The notes under the pieces: model-generated
The model's database searches: none
What the model saw: the letters and a program-made list of their open reading frames with translations, nothing else
What the model was told of the DNA's origin: nothing
In this document: positions 19,832-30,435 of the stretch, in pieces
Numbering within the stretch: position 1 is the first letter of the stretch
Layout of the letters: the number at the start of each line of letters is the position of its first letter
Assembly: GCF_029542785.1 (NCBI RefSeq)
Contig: NC_083378.1
Coordinates: 62,001 to 126,000 of the forward strand
Source: Malassezia japonica
Taxonomy: Eukaryota; Basidiomycota; Malasseziomycetes; Malasseziales; Malasseziaceae
Reading direction: 5' to 3'
DNA: 64,000 nucleotides
Translations under genes and position numbers: made by a program

Positions 19832-22432
19832 ATGGCGCACCCGGTGGTCCTGCCCCGGATCGCAATTGTGGATCACCATGATTCATATACACGCAACCTT
19901 CTTTCTTTAATTTGCTCCAGTGTGGACTCTCTAAGTCCCGATTTGTTGGCGCGCCGGGTGGTCATTATACCCTACACGCACCCTGCGCTGGCACCGGAAA
20001 ATGTCCACGACCACTTCCTTCCGTTTGTGGATGCGATTATCTTGTCTCCTGGACCGGGAGACCCTTCGAATGATGAGGATTTCGGTTCGTCAAGGCGGCT
20101 TCTGCAGAATCCTGCGCTTGTCCAGGTGCCGATCCTCGGCGTCTGTCTCGGCCACCAAGGCATCGCGACAGCAGCAGGCGCTTCGGTGCGTCAGCTTACA
20201 GAGCCGTTCCATGGACGGAAGCGTCCATTGGTAATGGACGCGCAAGCCGCAACGGCGTCACGCCCGAATGGGACGCGCAGCATTGTCCAGGATATTGCGC
20301 CAGGCACCGAGGTCATTTGCTACAACAGTTTAGTTGTCGATGAATCGACCCTCCCTTCCTCGATCCGTGTGCTTGCTCGCAGCCCCTTAGATGCGGAGAG
20401 GCCCGATGCAGAGTCTATCGTGCAAGCTATTGAGCATACCGAACACCCTTACTATGGCGTCCAGTATCACCCCGAAAGTATCGAGTCCAATGCCGGCCAG
20501 ACGATCCTGAGCAACTTTTTGCACAATGTCGATGCGTATTGGAGGGCTCGCGATATGAATCGCGTGCACCTATGGGACAACAGCACGTGTGGTTTGCCTG
20601 ACCACCTCGCCGTACTTGGCAAGAGTTGTATCGCGCCAAGCCGGCCATTCGTCTGTTTACCTGAAAGTGATGCGCATTGGGAAGTGGTGCAGCGTACGAT
20701 TCCTGTCCAGCAAAAGTCGCTGGCAGATACGCTCGCCTTCGACATGGTCCCTATCGTGGATCACCTCTTCCGCCAGCCAGGCCATGCTCATGCCATGGGT
20801 GGATGTGTCTGGCTGGACAGTGCGAGTGCCAAGGATCCTCAGAGCCATATGTCGATGATGAGCCGCGCGTCGTTCACTCTCACCTATGATATGCACGCAC
20901 ACCTAGCAGTGTGCGAACAAAACAGCGATGCGTCCGTCCAGTCCGTGGAGCTAAAGACAGACAGCACCCTGTGGGACTGGATGAGCGAAGTGCAGTGCGG
21001 CCTGCAAAATGCGACTGTTCTTCCTTCCCAATCCAGTCCTGTGCCTGAAGTGGGCGGAAGCACTTGTGCCCTCCAAGCTGGATTCGTGGGATATTGGGGC
21101 TATGAAATGAAGGACGAAAGTCTGGACCTTGGCCCCCTGGACGCGAACCGGTATGAACAGGCAGTCCCGGGCGCACCCTTTGATCGGATGGCACTTCCTG
21201 CTGCGCAGTGGGGTTTCTGCAACACGGTCTTGATCTTTGACCACCATACACAGACCTGGACGGCGTCGGCATTGGTGCGTCGCGACAGTAATGTGGAACT
21301 GCATCCCGCTTTGGCGACACTCGAGCGCAGCCTTGAGCAGCTGGGTAGCTCGAGCTCCATTGGTGTCTCGCGAGATGACGCAAACGCGTGGTTTGACCAA
21401 GTGCAGCGTACTCTGGAAGAAGTGTGTGCTATCCCAGCCGGTACAAAGCCGCCTGCCACTGGCCTTGCGCCAGTGCGTGCAGTTGACAATCGTGACACCT
21501 ACATGGACAAGATCCGCCAGGCCAAGGATTACATCGGGAAGGGCGAGAGCTACGAACTGTGCCTTACCACGCAGTTTGAGGGAACGCTGCCTCTGGATAC
21601 GCATAATTACGACGCCTACTTTGATTTGTACACAAGACTCCGCACCAAAAATCCCGCGCCGTTTTGCGCTTACTTGGAGCTTCTGCCTCTGGATCAGAAG
21701 ACGCCTCAGGCAATTCTCTCGACGAGCCCTGAGCGTTTCCTCACCATCACTCGCGAGGGGCATTTGGAAATGCGGCCGATCAAAGGTACGCTGGTCCGCC
21801 CTGGCTGGGGCAAAGGCGAGGAAGATTGGTTGGCCCGTGCGGGGACGGAGCCGGCGATGCAACAGCACGTCCAGGCCGAGGATGAGCGCCGTATGGCCAA
21901 GTTGCGTGCGGATCCCAAAGAGCGTGCTGAGAATCTTATGATTGCGGATCTCATTCGCGCTGATTTACAGGCGGTCTGCTACCCTGGCTCGGTGCAGGTG
22001 CCCCGGCTAATTGCGCTCGAGACCTACGAAACAGTGCACCAACTCGTGACAGCGGTGACAGGTACATTGCGCCCTGGTATTGGTTGTGTTGAAGCAGGCA
22101 AGCGGTGCTTTCCCCCAGGAAGCATGACGGGAGCGCCGAAGCGTCGCAGTGTCGAACTGCTCGAACATTTGGAAAGGACGCCGGGTCACCCAATTACCGA
22201 AGCAACACGTCGTCGCTGTGTCTACTCGGGCGCGCTTGGCTTTATTGGTGTGGATGGAGCCTCAAACATGTCGGTTGTGATTCGCACGGTCACCGCACAA
22301 GGCAAGGGTCTTGTGGTGGGAGCAGGCGGCGCCGTCACGATCCTGTCTACTGCCCAGGGCGAGTGGGACGAAGTCTTGACGAAACTCAGCTCTGTGTCCT
22401 CTCTAGATGAATCTAACTCTGTGGGAGCATGA
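19832..22432 (+). CDS. PAB1: Aminodeoxychorismate synthase (PabA-PabB fusion)
   Basis: Bifunctional 866-aa enzyme that makes 4-amino-4-deoxychorismate, the first step of p-aminobenzoate and folate synthesis. Residues about 10-235 are a class I glutamine amidotransferase with the catalytic Cys in ILGVCLGHQG and the His/Glu dyad in YGVQYHPESIES. From about residue 330 the PabB part follows: IRQAKDYIGKGESYELCLTT, LSTSPERFL, the discriminating MRPIKGT, and FPPGSMTGAPKRRS. The Lys in PIKGT separates aminodeoxychorismate synthase from anthranilate synthase (PIAGT). The domain order and the length fit the fungal fused type. Single exon; ends 30 bp before the stop of the convergent cyclophilin. Confidence 0.93.
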   Translation: MAHPVVLPRIAIVDHHDSYTRNLLSLICSSVDSLSPDLLARRVVIIPYTHPALAPENVHDHFLPFVDAIILSPGPGDPSNDEDFGSSRRLLQNPALVQVPILGVCLGHQGIATAAGASVRQLTEPFHGRKRPLVMDAQAATASRPNGTRSIVQDIAPGTEVICYNSLVVDESTLPSSIRVLARSPLDAERPDAESIVQAIEHTEHPYYGVQYHPESIESNAGQTILSNFLHNVDAYWRARDMNRVHLWDNSTCGLPDHLAVLGKSCIAPSRPFVCLPESDAHWEVVQRTIPVQQKSLADTLAFDMVPIVDHLFRQPGHAHAMGGCVWLDSASAKDPQSHMSMMSRASFTLTYDMHAHLAVCEQNSDASVQSVELKTDSTLWDWMSEVQCGLQNATVLPSQSSPVPEVGGSTCALQAGFVGYWGYEMKDESLDLGPLDANRYEQAVPGAPFDRMALPAAQWGFCNTVLIFDHHTQTWTASALVRRDSNVELHPALATLERSLEQLGSSSSIGVSRDDANAWFDQVQRTLEEVCAIPAGTKPPATGLAPVRAVDNRDTYMDKIRQAKDYIGKGESYELCLTTQFEGTLPLDTHNYDAYFDLYTRLRTKNPAPFCAYLELLPLDQKTPQAILSTSPERFLTITREGHLEMRPIKGTLVRPGWGKGEEDWLARAGTEPAMQQHVQAEDERRMAKLRADPKERAENLMIADLIRADLQAVCYPGSVQVPRLIALETYETVHQLVTAVTGTLRPGIGCVEAGKRCFPPGSMTGAPKRRSVELLEHLERTPGHPITEATRRRCVYSGALGFIGVDGASNMSVVIRTVTAQGKGLVVGAGGAVTILSTAQGEWDEVLTKLSSVSSLDESNSVGA

Positions 22433-22462
22433 GATAGTATTTATTAGGATAACAGCTATTAT

Positions 22463-23150
22463 CTACATTTCACCGCATTCTGGGTCAGCGCATAGGAAAA
22501 CTCACCGGCAATCTTGACCTCGACGCGTGGACGGTTGCTCGCGCCCATCGGCACATTTTCGATTTTGCGTAGAGTAAGCATGCCGTCAATCACCTGTAGT
22601 CATTAACAGAGAAAAGCGTACCTTGCCAAAGACGACGTGCTTGCCATCCAAAAAGTCGGCTGGTTGCGTCGTGATGAAGAATTGGCAACCATTGGTATTG
22701 GGGCCCGAGTTTGCCTAGAGTTAATAATGCGTGCATACCATGCTCAAAAGACCGGGGGCATCATGTTTCATCAGGAAGTTTTCGTCATCGAACTTGTCGC
22801 CATAGATGCTGAAACTGCCGGTGCCGTCGGCGTTGAGGAAGTCGCCGCCTTGGCACATAAAGTCCTTGATCACACGGTGGAAAATAGAGCCTTTATATCC
22901 CATGGGCTTATGGTTGAATCTGGGTAAGGTCAACCGTTTACATACCTGTGCTCACCAGTGCAGAGCTGGCGGAAGTTCTCGGCAGTTCTGGTGTAAGCTC
23001 AAGCTGAGTTACATACTTGGGCGTAAAGTCCGAAAAGAGCTCAAACTTGATGCGGCCGACCGGCGTTTCACCAATAGTGATATCAAAGAACACGACGGGG
23101 CGGCCGTTCAGGCCTGCACCGCGTACTTCGTTCGAAGTCGTAGTGGACAT
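22463..23150 (-). CDS. Cyclophilin H-type peptidyl-prolyl isomerase, six exons
   Basis: PPIase of 184 aa from six exons; introns at 22480-22505 (26 nt), 22594-22621 (28), 22715-22738 (24), 22920-22945 (26) and 22988-23016 (29). The order of motifs is [80 protein letters not shown] and a final AECGEM. The catalytic Arg (FHRV), the QGGD loop and Phe/His are present. The N-terminal [10 protein letters not shown] and the ending resemble PPIH, the cyclophilin of the U4/U6.U5 snRNP. The last exon is 17 nt. Introns are a little longer than in the chromosome arms. Confidence 0.9.
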
Positions 23151-23256
23151 CAGTCAGGATGAGTGTCTAGAGCAGCAGTGTGGAGTGTCTGGCGATCTGG
23201 TCGGATTACCAATTTGGCCACATTTCTCCACTTGTTCATCACGCACAGTCCTTAGC
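23151..23256. promoter_or_regulatory. 106-bp divergent promoter (cyclophilin / NDUFAF3-like)
   Basis: Contains TGTGGAG at 23179-23185, an inverted CCAAT-like ATTTGG (23212-23217) and CTCCAC near 23227. Confidence 0.45.
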
Positions 23257-23929
23257 ATGATGCAACGGACCTTGCTGCCTCTCAGAGCTGGACTGTTGAG
23301 GAGTCCATTGCGGACTGCGGCACGGAATGTGACTCGTATCGCCCCGAGAATGGTATCTGCTCAATATACCACTACCGCGCCTCGTCTGCGCCGGGAAGCA
23401 CCTCCGTACGTCCTTGTAACCTCAGCTGACCTATAGTGAAGATGACTATGGAAGCGCCTTGTCCAACATTTTGGAGGATGACTCTGTGCCTATTCGTATC
23501 GCGAATGTAACACCCACCGAGATCAAACTTGCTGACGGTTTGGTTGTCCCGTCTACCTGCGCGTTCTTGAACGGCAAAGTGTTTCTCTGGACGCCTCCGC
23601 CCATTGACGCCATGTCGGCCATGCCGAACGGCAAAGGCTGGGAGTCCTGGACAAATGACATTTGGACGCTTTTTGAGCTCGTCGTCCCTCGGCCAGGTAA
23701 GAGCATCCAAGTCTCGCTTACGCTAGAAATCCTTATTCTGGGCACTGGGAACACCGTACTGCCTGTCCCCAACAGTGTTAAGGCCCACCTGAACTCACTT
23801 GGTATCCAACTGGATGTGCAAAACACAGTATGTTCAGATCACTGATTCAAGCGCAATGCATGTTCTACTTACAACCTCCTCTCGGAAGAGGGCCGCAGGG
23901 TCTCTGCCGCCATCATTCCCATGTCTTAA
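23257..23929 (+). CDS. NDUFAF3-like mitochondrial protein (DUF498/MTH938 fold)
   Basis: Three exons (introns 23406-23436, 31 nt, and 23828-23851, 24 nt) give 205 aa. The N-terminus, RTLLPLRAGLLRSPLRTAAR, is a clear Arg-rich mitochondrial presequence. The body shows the NDUFAF3/DUF498 pattern: IKLADGLVVPSTCAFLNGKV, WTLFELVVPRPGKS, LEILILGTGNTVLPVP, LGIQLDVQNTRNACSTYN, LLSEEGRRVSAAI. The second junction creates the conserved DTxNA-like QNTRNAC block, supporting the splice. In animals the family assists complex I assembly. Whether complex I exists in this organism was not judged. Convergent with the phosphatase gene 46 bp downstream. Confidence 0.85.
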
Positions 23930-23975
23930 CTGGATATGGTGAACCGAGCAATTTCATTTACAAGGGCAGTTGCAT

Positions 23976-25743
23976 CTACTGGTTGATAGTCACAATTTGA
24001 ATGAGCTTCACTTGGAAGTAGTCAATCAAGTGGATCGAGATCCATGTGCCCATTATTCCGATACCAGTGTAGATCAGCAGACGAGGCCCATCTGAATCGT
24101 CAGCAAGGGTCATGTATCATTACGCACCGACACAGATTTTCTTATCCATGGAGTCCCACGAGGACATCTTCAGCTCCTCCTCGACTTCACTAGCGTTTGC
24201 AGAAGTATCCTGAGGTACGGCGCGACGGCGAAGACCAGTATGATCAACGTAAGTGACAGCACCCGTTGCACTTGCGCTAGGGGCATCCTCCTGCGTTTTG
24301 GAGAGAGAGTTCTGGCGAAGATGGGCAATGTTCAAGTAGACGAATGGAAACACTGATTTGATGACAGGCGTCGCCAAAATCTTGAAGATGATGATGGGAA
24401 CCACACCTATTGGTTAGAACAGTGGCAGTATGTGTACATACCAAATGACAAGCTGATAATGACCTTGAGGAACTGAATTTGGACCGCGTGGAACCAAACA
24501 TGTTCCCAAGCCTGTCGAACGAATGAGGGAGAATGACGTAGTAGCCATTGGAAAGACTTGTCAAGCAATGCATGGTCATGGTAGTAATATTGATTCGTCC
24601 TCCAGTTACCCAGAACGACACCAACCCAGGAGCCAACAAAGGCCACGGCTTATTGTTAGTATTCGTATACTTTGTACACTTACCATCATCGTAGCAAGGA
24701 CACGCGTCAACGGGCTGGATGTGCAATGCAAGGGAGAGACAGCCAGATCCAAAAATAACCATAGGGACTGTATAAGCTCTTGCTCATCGATACACACCCC
24801 ATACACTGCCAGAAAGAAGGAAGTCACCGAGCATCGGGTCAATCCAGATACAGAAGAGGGCCACAAAAAGTCCAATACATGACCCAACGAAGCAGTCTAC
24901 ACAGTTAGCCATCTGAACCAAGTGTCCTAACGTACCTAGCACACTGTGCATCCCTGAATACAAGCGTCCGTATACAATCGTGAAGGCATATAAAATGATA
25001 ATGCCCTCCAACAAGAAAGAATCAGTCATCCAATAAGTGAACACCGGATGTTCGTCCGACATCAGAGCCTGAACAAAAGGTCTGCATTGCAGCGTGAGAT
25101 AGTAAAAGAAGACAGACATGCCAATGCTGTTGGCAGAGTGTGTCGATGGAAACCCATATTCGAGATGATGTGTGCCGACCAACAGGCGACGGACAGGAGG
25201 CGAGAATGGGCGGGGAACACAAAAGTAATCCTAGCATGCATGTGTTAGAAACTGTAAAGTACAGCCAGCGTGACACACCTTGACAAATGCAGTAACATAT
25301 ACCGCGAGAGCCGAGGTCAAGATCAATCTGTCAAGTCAGCATCCAGGACATGGTGATGATACTTACATCCTGCCGGCGGACTCCCCACCAATTTGGTATA
25401 CGTGCGGAAGAAACAGCATAAAGAATGTATGCGTGCCCAAGACAGATGAATACATGAAATACCAGTCCAGCCATGGCCGGTGGACAACAGCCTAAACGAA
25501 TCAGTGTCAGTACTCCATCGCGCGTAAAAGAGGGCGACATACCTGGTGGGCGGCAAGGTTAGGCGAGTGGGCAGTCACATAGTCTGTTAGGGCCTTTCTA
25601 ATCTTCACCGCAAAGGCAGGTCTATTCAATGCGAACTTATCGAGAGCTGCCATAGTGTGCACGTAAGGTTGGGCGTCAGCCAGTCGTCGCACGAGACACT
25701 TGACGGCAGATTTCAAAGTTATGTTCGCGCCCGGTCCAGCCAT
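23976..25743 (-). CDS. Dihydrosphingosine/phytosphingosine-1-phosphate phosphatase (Lcb3-like, PAP2), nine exons
   Basis: ER membrane phosphatase that dephosphorylates sphingoid-base phosphates. Nine exons give 484 aa; introns at 24092-24127, 24407-24441, 24649-24683, 24768-24797, 24897-24935, 25231-25278, 25328-25366 and 25492-25542 (30-51 nt). PAP2 motifs are complete: KDYFCVPRP (K-x6-RP), GFPSTHSANS (PSxH type) and GRLYSGMHSVLDC (R-x5-H-x3-D). Several membrane helices follow, then VDACPCYDDAVAFVGSWVGV, typical of Lcb3/Ysr3. The donor of the 24768-24797 intron is uncertain; a site 9 nt earlier also keeps the frame. This is the most intron-rich gene of the window, and its ATG lies about 27 bp from the AT-rich centromere-like core, so its promoter must sit inside that core. 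Confidence 0.9.
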
Positions 25744-25770
25744 TCGGCCGGGGCATCAATCAAATCGCTC

Positions 25771-26220
25771 AACCAAAATAAAGAAAGCAATATAACATTT
25801 TCATAGTATCGATAATGTATTTATTAACTAAAAACAATACTAGGCCACCAAAACTAAAAAAACAAAATTATAATTACTGTATTATTTATATCAACTACAA
25901 ATTACAAATAATAAAAATATTTTACTGTATCCAAATATCAATATATAAAATACATGTAAAACATAAACCAATATACGTTTACTATACATGATAATTATGG
26001 AAAATAATCGAAATATTCAATAAACATATTGAATTACACTATTACTTCTTGTGTTTCTTTTTGCAATATATTAACATATATAATGTGCATAAACCAATAA
26101 TTCGAATAACATTGTAATTTATTAATATATAATTATAAATTTATATTTTGATGATTAGTATTAAAAGAGTCTTGTTAATACTTTTAAGTTTATATTAAAT
26201 TGAAAGGCTGTTGTGTATAT
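25771..26220. other. Candidate centromere core: about 0.45 kb extremely AT-rich block
   Basis: By my count 25801-26220 has 79 G/C in 420 bases (about 19%), against clearly GC-rich surroundings. No coding frame of note crosses it. The 12-mer CATAAACCAATA occurs twice in the same orientation (25962-25973 and 26088-26099); its inner ATAAACCA recurs inverted as TGGTTTAT at 26227-26234, and looser ACCAA-A copies lie at 25772, 25847 and 25930. A perfect 7-bp inverted repeat (ATTCAAT 26015-26021 / ATTGAAT 26028-26034) and a palindrome ATAAATTTAT (26135-26144) are also present. Malassezia species are known to have small regional centromeres with short AT-rich cores carrying a 12-bp motif. The context matches; centromere identity itself is inference. 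Confidence 0.72.
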
Positions 26221-26370
26221 AACTTGTGGTTTATCTTGTTCCTTTTCTATTTCGATTATCACGTGTAGTGATAGTTTGATCGGGCCTGCATGTGTGATGA
26301 CGTGAAAGTCCCTGGGGCACATGCAGTAAAGGGTGGCCCGTGGTCCCCCAAGCCCTAGTACCTGACTATA
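26221..26370. promoter_or_regulatory. Right flank of the AT-rich core / OTUB1 promoter
   Basis: Base composition returns to normal within about 60 bp. CACGTG at 26260-26265 lies at the border, and no coding sequence is seen before ATG 26371. Confidence 0.45.
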
Positions 26371-27402
26371 ATGAGCTCTAGCGGAACGGCATCAGAGTAC
26401 GTCGGCGCCCGTTGTGCATGTGATACTTACCCATTAGACTTGAGAAGCTTAGCGATTCTCAACGGCACGAGCTAGCCCAAAAGCTCGTTGACCAACAAAA
26501 TGCAGAGCAACCGCTCATCTCGGAGGTGGCGCCGATCGAGGTTCTTCTGCATGAATACGCGAACAACCGCCAGTTCTATAACAAAGTGAAGTGGCTTAAA
26601 GATCAATCTGACTTTGTCGGTATTCGTCGTCTGAAGGGTGATGGCAATTGCTTTTACAGGGCGTTCGGGTTTACCTACATCCACACCCTCCTTACAATGA
26701 ATGATCGGCCTCTGCATCACTTCACCACCCAGCACCTTGGCTCTACTCTTGAGCTGCTGAAGCAAGCGGGATTCGAGGAGGACGTTGTAAAAGATTTCTA
26801 TGATCCATTCCAAGAACTTATGGCAATGATGCACTCTACCGATCCCGCCACCCCGCAGCTGGACGAGAAGAAACTATTGGAGGTCTTTAATGATCCAGAA
26901 AAGAGCAACAGTATTGTCGTGTATTTAAGGCTACTGACTAGTGCATTCCTCAAGGTATGTTGAAATATTTGTCCGCCACTAACACCATCAGCTTAACTCC
27001 AATGACTACACGCCTTTCCTCGCTTCTGCCACTGGTGAAGAAGATCCCCCGACGATGGAGGACTTTTGTAACAAGGAGGTCGAAGCGTTTGGAAGAGATG
27101 CGGACCACCTCCAAATTACAGCTTTGAGCTCTGCGCTGAAAGTGAGCCTTGATGTCGTCTACTTGTCACGCTCGCATGCCCCGCCTGAGTCGGACTCTAT
27201 TACGGAGGAGGCCGATGCTGGCGCCAAAATGTCTGACAACAAGGACGTAAGCCCCGAGGGTGATCCGAATGCTTGCGACGTTGTCCGCTTTGATATTGAC
27301 CAAGGCCAAATGTTTGGTCTTGGTCCGTTGCTCTACCGTCCTGGCCACTTTGACCTGTTGGTGGCTCGCGAGGAGCCCGAGTCTCCCGACATTAATATCT
27401 AA
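26371..27402 (+). CDS. Otubain (OTUB1-like ubiquitin thioesterase)
   Basis: OTU-family deubiquitinase. Three exons (introns 26397-26437, 41 nt; 26955-26991, 37 nt) give 317 aa; the first exon is only 26 nt. The catalytic loop LKGDGNCFYRAFGF supplies Asp and Cys; the catalytic His is in YRPGHFDLLV near the C-terminus. The N-terminal ISEVAPIEVLLHEYANN corresponds to the ubiquitin-contacting arm of otubains, and RQFYNKVKWLKDQSDFVGIRR is the typical lead-in. An acidic insert (about 245-275) interrupts the last sheet. First gene to the right of the AT-rich core. Confidence 0.92.
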
Positions 27403-27629
27403 GCCTAGATATCTATTGAATAGCCAATATATCCCCTTTGACATTCGACTTCGTACTCAGCCACACGGTCGACGACCTCTGCCCTAGCTCTCCGTGCTCT
27501 GGCTGCCGGACACTTTCTTGCGCCCGGGCCGCCCATCACGTGCAAAAGATTTTTTTGGCGGTCGTCTGGCTACAGGATCGTCCTTGTCCACGATAGGCAG
27601 CGTACCGTGTCCATCGTTGCTACTATACA

Positions 27630-28628
27630 ATGGACAAGAGGAACATTGTTGAAGTGCTTCCTGAGAGGGTCGGGAATGTCTCATCGTCTTCGTACCCGTT
27701 GCAGGTTCCCGGCGAGTCTGGCGCATGGAGCAATGAAACCTTTGACGAGAACCTGCGCGTGGTTGTGACGCGCCTGACTACGGAGCAGTGCGAGTTTGAG
27801 ATGGTGGGAGTAGATGCTTCCATCGCCAACGCAATCCGCAGGACACTCATTGCCGAGGTTCCCACTGTTGCCATCGAGCATGTCTACATCTGGAACAACA
27901 CTTCCATTATCCAGGACGAGGTGTTGTCTCACCGTCTTGGTCTGGTCCCTCTTGCGATCGACCCCTCACGGCTGACTTTTAAGATGGATGACGAGGCCAA
28001 TGACCAAAATACGGTTGTATTCAACCTCAAAACCGAGTGCAGGAAGAAGGCTGGCTCGAAGGATGGCGCAGTCGAGGGCCGCTACGTCTACTCTTCTCAG
28101 CTCGAATGGGACCCGAAAGGCGACCAAGCCGAGACCATGGCAGATGCGCCTCCCAAGCCCGTGAACTCTGATATCGTCATTGCGAAGCTCGCCCCTGGCC
28201 AAGGCATGGAGATGGAGCTGCACTGTGAAAAAGGCATCGGTAAGGACCACGCGAAGTTCTCTCCTGTGGCCACCGCTTCCTACCGCCTGCTCCCCTACAT
28301 TGAGATCCTGAAGCTTGTGCCTGAGCCGCTGATACCCAAACTGATTTCGTGCTTCCCTGAAGGTGTGCTTGAGCGCGGTGGTGAAAATGGCGTCCAAGTC
28401 GCCGATGCACGGAAAGACACCGTAAGCCGGGAAGTGCTTCGGCACCCCGAATTTGAGGGCATGGTGCGGCTGGGTCGTATCCAGGACCACTTCCTCTTCA
28501 GTGTCGAGTCGACTGGTGTCTACGAGCCCGAGGCCTTGGTGCCTGCATCGGTCGACGTGCTTCGCAAGAAGCTTGCTCTGCTCAAGCTGGCGCTCGAGGC
28601 GCTGCCGACCGAGACTGTTCATACATAA
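27630..28628 (+). CDS. RPC40: RNA polymerase I and III subunit AC40 (Rpc40/POLR1C)
   Basis: Alpha-like subunit shared by RNA polymerases I and III, 332 aa, single exon. The dimerisation domain shows the signature VGVDASIANAIRRTLIAEVP followed by AIEHVYIWNNTSIIQDEVLS, HRLGLVPLAID. The insert domain, with CRKKAGSKDGAVEGRYVYS, and the second dimerisation half (FSPVATASYRLLPYIEILK) are present. The D-domain RxxxRHPEF-like segment is here SREVLRHPEFEGMVRLGRIQ, followed by HFLFSVESTGVYEPEAL. Length fits yeast AC40 (335 aa). Ends 30 bp before the stop of MCM10. Confidence 0.95.
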   Translation: MDKRNIVEVLPERVGNVSSSSYPLQVPGESGAWSNETFDENLRVVVTRLTTEQCEFEMVGVDASIANAIRRTLIAEVPTVAIEHVYIWNNTSIIQDEVLSHRLGLVPLAIDPSRLTFKMDDEANDQNTVVFNLKTECRKKAGSKDGAVEGRYVYSSQLEWDPKGDQAETMADAPPKPVNSDIVIAKLAPGQGMEMELHCEKGIGKDHAKFSPVATASYRLLPYIEILKLVPEPLIPKLISCFPEGVLERGGENGVQVADARKDTVSREVLRHPEFEGMVRLGRIQDHFLFSVESTGVYEPEALVPASVDVLRKKLALLKLALEALPTETVHT

Positions 28629-28658
28629 TCGTCTGTACGGGTATAGACGCTACTGCGT

Positions 28659-30435
28659 TCAAATGATTACGAATCCATCCTCTTCTGCCTGCGCCGCTCG
28701 TGCCTGCTGGCCTGCTGAGCCTGGACGATCCAGTACGTTGGACCGGAATCGCTTGGTCTTGAGCTTTGCTTCCGGCAAGGACGACGCCTTCGCTTCGTGC
28801 CTGGCCAGGAGGCGAGAAGTAGAGGACGACGGCGCAGACGACTCTGACGACTCTGCGTGCTGCTTCCCACGGCGTGGCTTGGGGTCGCCACGCAACGTCG
28901 CTTGGGCAATGCGCAGTGTCTTTGCTGCCAAACTGTTTTGGTCGACCTCGGAGAAAAACTTGGCCTCGACGTCGTCGCTTGCGTGCACGGTCGACGAGGG
29001 GGCCGGCTCGTCAGCGACCACCGGCCTCGACACCTGGCTCGCTTGCAAATTCGACACGCGCTCCTCGAGCTTGTCCTGCTTCCGTTTGCGTTGCTCTCTT
29101 TCCGCACGTCCTCTGCCGTACCGTGCCTCGACGTCGTATCCAACGGAGCGCGGGTCGGATGAAGAGAGTGACAGGTTGGATCCTGGCGCGGTATAGGTCT
29201 GATTCATGGTTGAGGACCCCACATCGAGTCCGCTGATGCCCACGGTGCTGCTGGGCCGAGCGCGCCGGCTTTTTTCCTGTCGTTGAAAGTCGATTCGCCC
29301 GGTCGGCTGTCCCAGCACGCTGGATGTACTACATTAGCAAGAACACGTACCCTGAGGCGAATTCCATACGCGACCGCAAGCGTCCGGCCACGGCCTGCTC
29401 AAGGTGGTAGTCGCACACGCCATTGTCTTTCCCACGAATGACAAATGCCTTGCATCGAGACCCGTCCTTTTTGATCGACTTGCACTGTGCATAGGCATCT
29501 GCTTGCCCAATGACCAAGATCGAGTCGGCAGAACGAGGAGTGATTGTTAGCTCATTTGCGGGCCCCTTGGCGTTTTTTCGGCGCTTCATAATGCGCGGAT
29601 TGAGAATGGCCAGGAGCATGCCGTCGCGCTCTTTCCAGAGCTTTTCGAATGCGCCGCCGTTGCCGCCCGAGTACTTGGACCCTGCCTGGCTTTTGGACTC
29701 AAAGAGCATCATGTTCAGCATGCAGTGCCCCGGCAGGTGGCGGTGTGCCTCAACGATTTCCGTGCTGAGGTCCAGGAGCTTGCATCCAAAGTACTTTCGC
29801 GCTGGGAGCGAGGGGTTGGAGCGCTCGAAAGGCGTTAGCTCGTCGTTCTGTGTTTTCTTTTCCTCGTCTTGATCGATGGTTGCTGCAGTGTACTTTAGCT
29901 GCCCCTTTTCGCCCATCACGGCAAATAGGACCCAGTCACCATACAAAGGCACTTCCACGTCGCCATCCATAGCCTCGCCCGCCTTGCGCTCGTACTCGGA
30001 CCCCGACGTGCCTGTGCGGCTCGCCAAGGAATAGAGCATACTCGGTGTCACGACATACCGACAGTCCAGGTACTCGGAAATTTGCGCGTTCGGTACAAGG
30101 CGTGTCCGCAACGCGATCCTTGCATTCGGCTCGTAGCGCTGCACGTCAGGATCGTCGGCGCGGGGCTCAAAAGGACGCGGACCGCGTTCCAAGTCCTCCA
30201 CGAGCTCTAGCCGCTCGTTTCGCATATCAGTACGTGCGCGCGACCCAAACGAGCTCGAACGCGACGCACGCAGCTCCTCCTTTGCCTCGCGACGCGTGCG
30301 GTGCTCGTCTTCGCGTTCCTGGACGCGTGACGCGCACGACACGAGAGAAGACGTCTGTGCTTCCTGCATCCTTTCCGCACGGCGCCGCGCGTGCCGCATC
30401 GACACCTCGCATGTCGCCTTCAGCTCCTCTGCCAT
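28659..30435 (-). CDS. MCM10: DNA replication initiation factor Mcm10
   Basis: Scaffold that activates the CMG helicase and loads DNA polymerase alpha. Two exons around a 22-nt intron at 29329-29350 give 584 aa. The N-terminal coiled coil is Arg/Glu-rich (RRRAERMQEAQ...). The OB fold begins at about residue 165 with YGDWVLFAVMGEKGQLKY and continues to LWKERDGMLLAILNPRIM. The Mcm10 zinc knuckle reads CKSIKKDGSRCKAFVIRGKD followed by CDYHLEQAV. The splice restores the conserved MEFASGTSSVLG segment just after the finger. The C-terminal 200 residues are basic and disordered. Divergent from REG1-like over 241 bp. Confidence 0.93.

Noticed and set aside
27484..27629. Short minus-strand coding-like stretch before RPC40 (ends KKVSGSQSTES)
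   Set aside because: No start codon in a sensible place, no branch motif for an intron that would supply one, and no family match; it could still be the end of a tiny gene.
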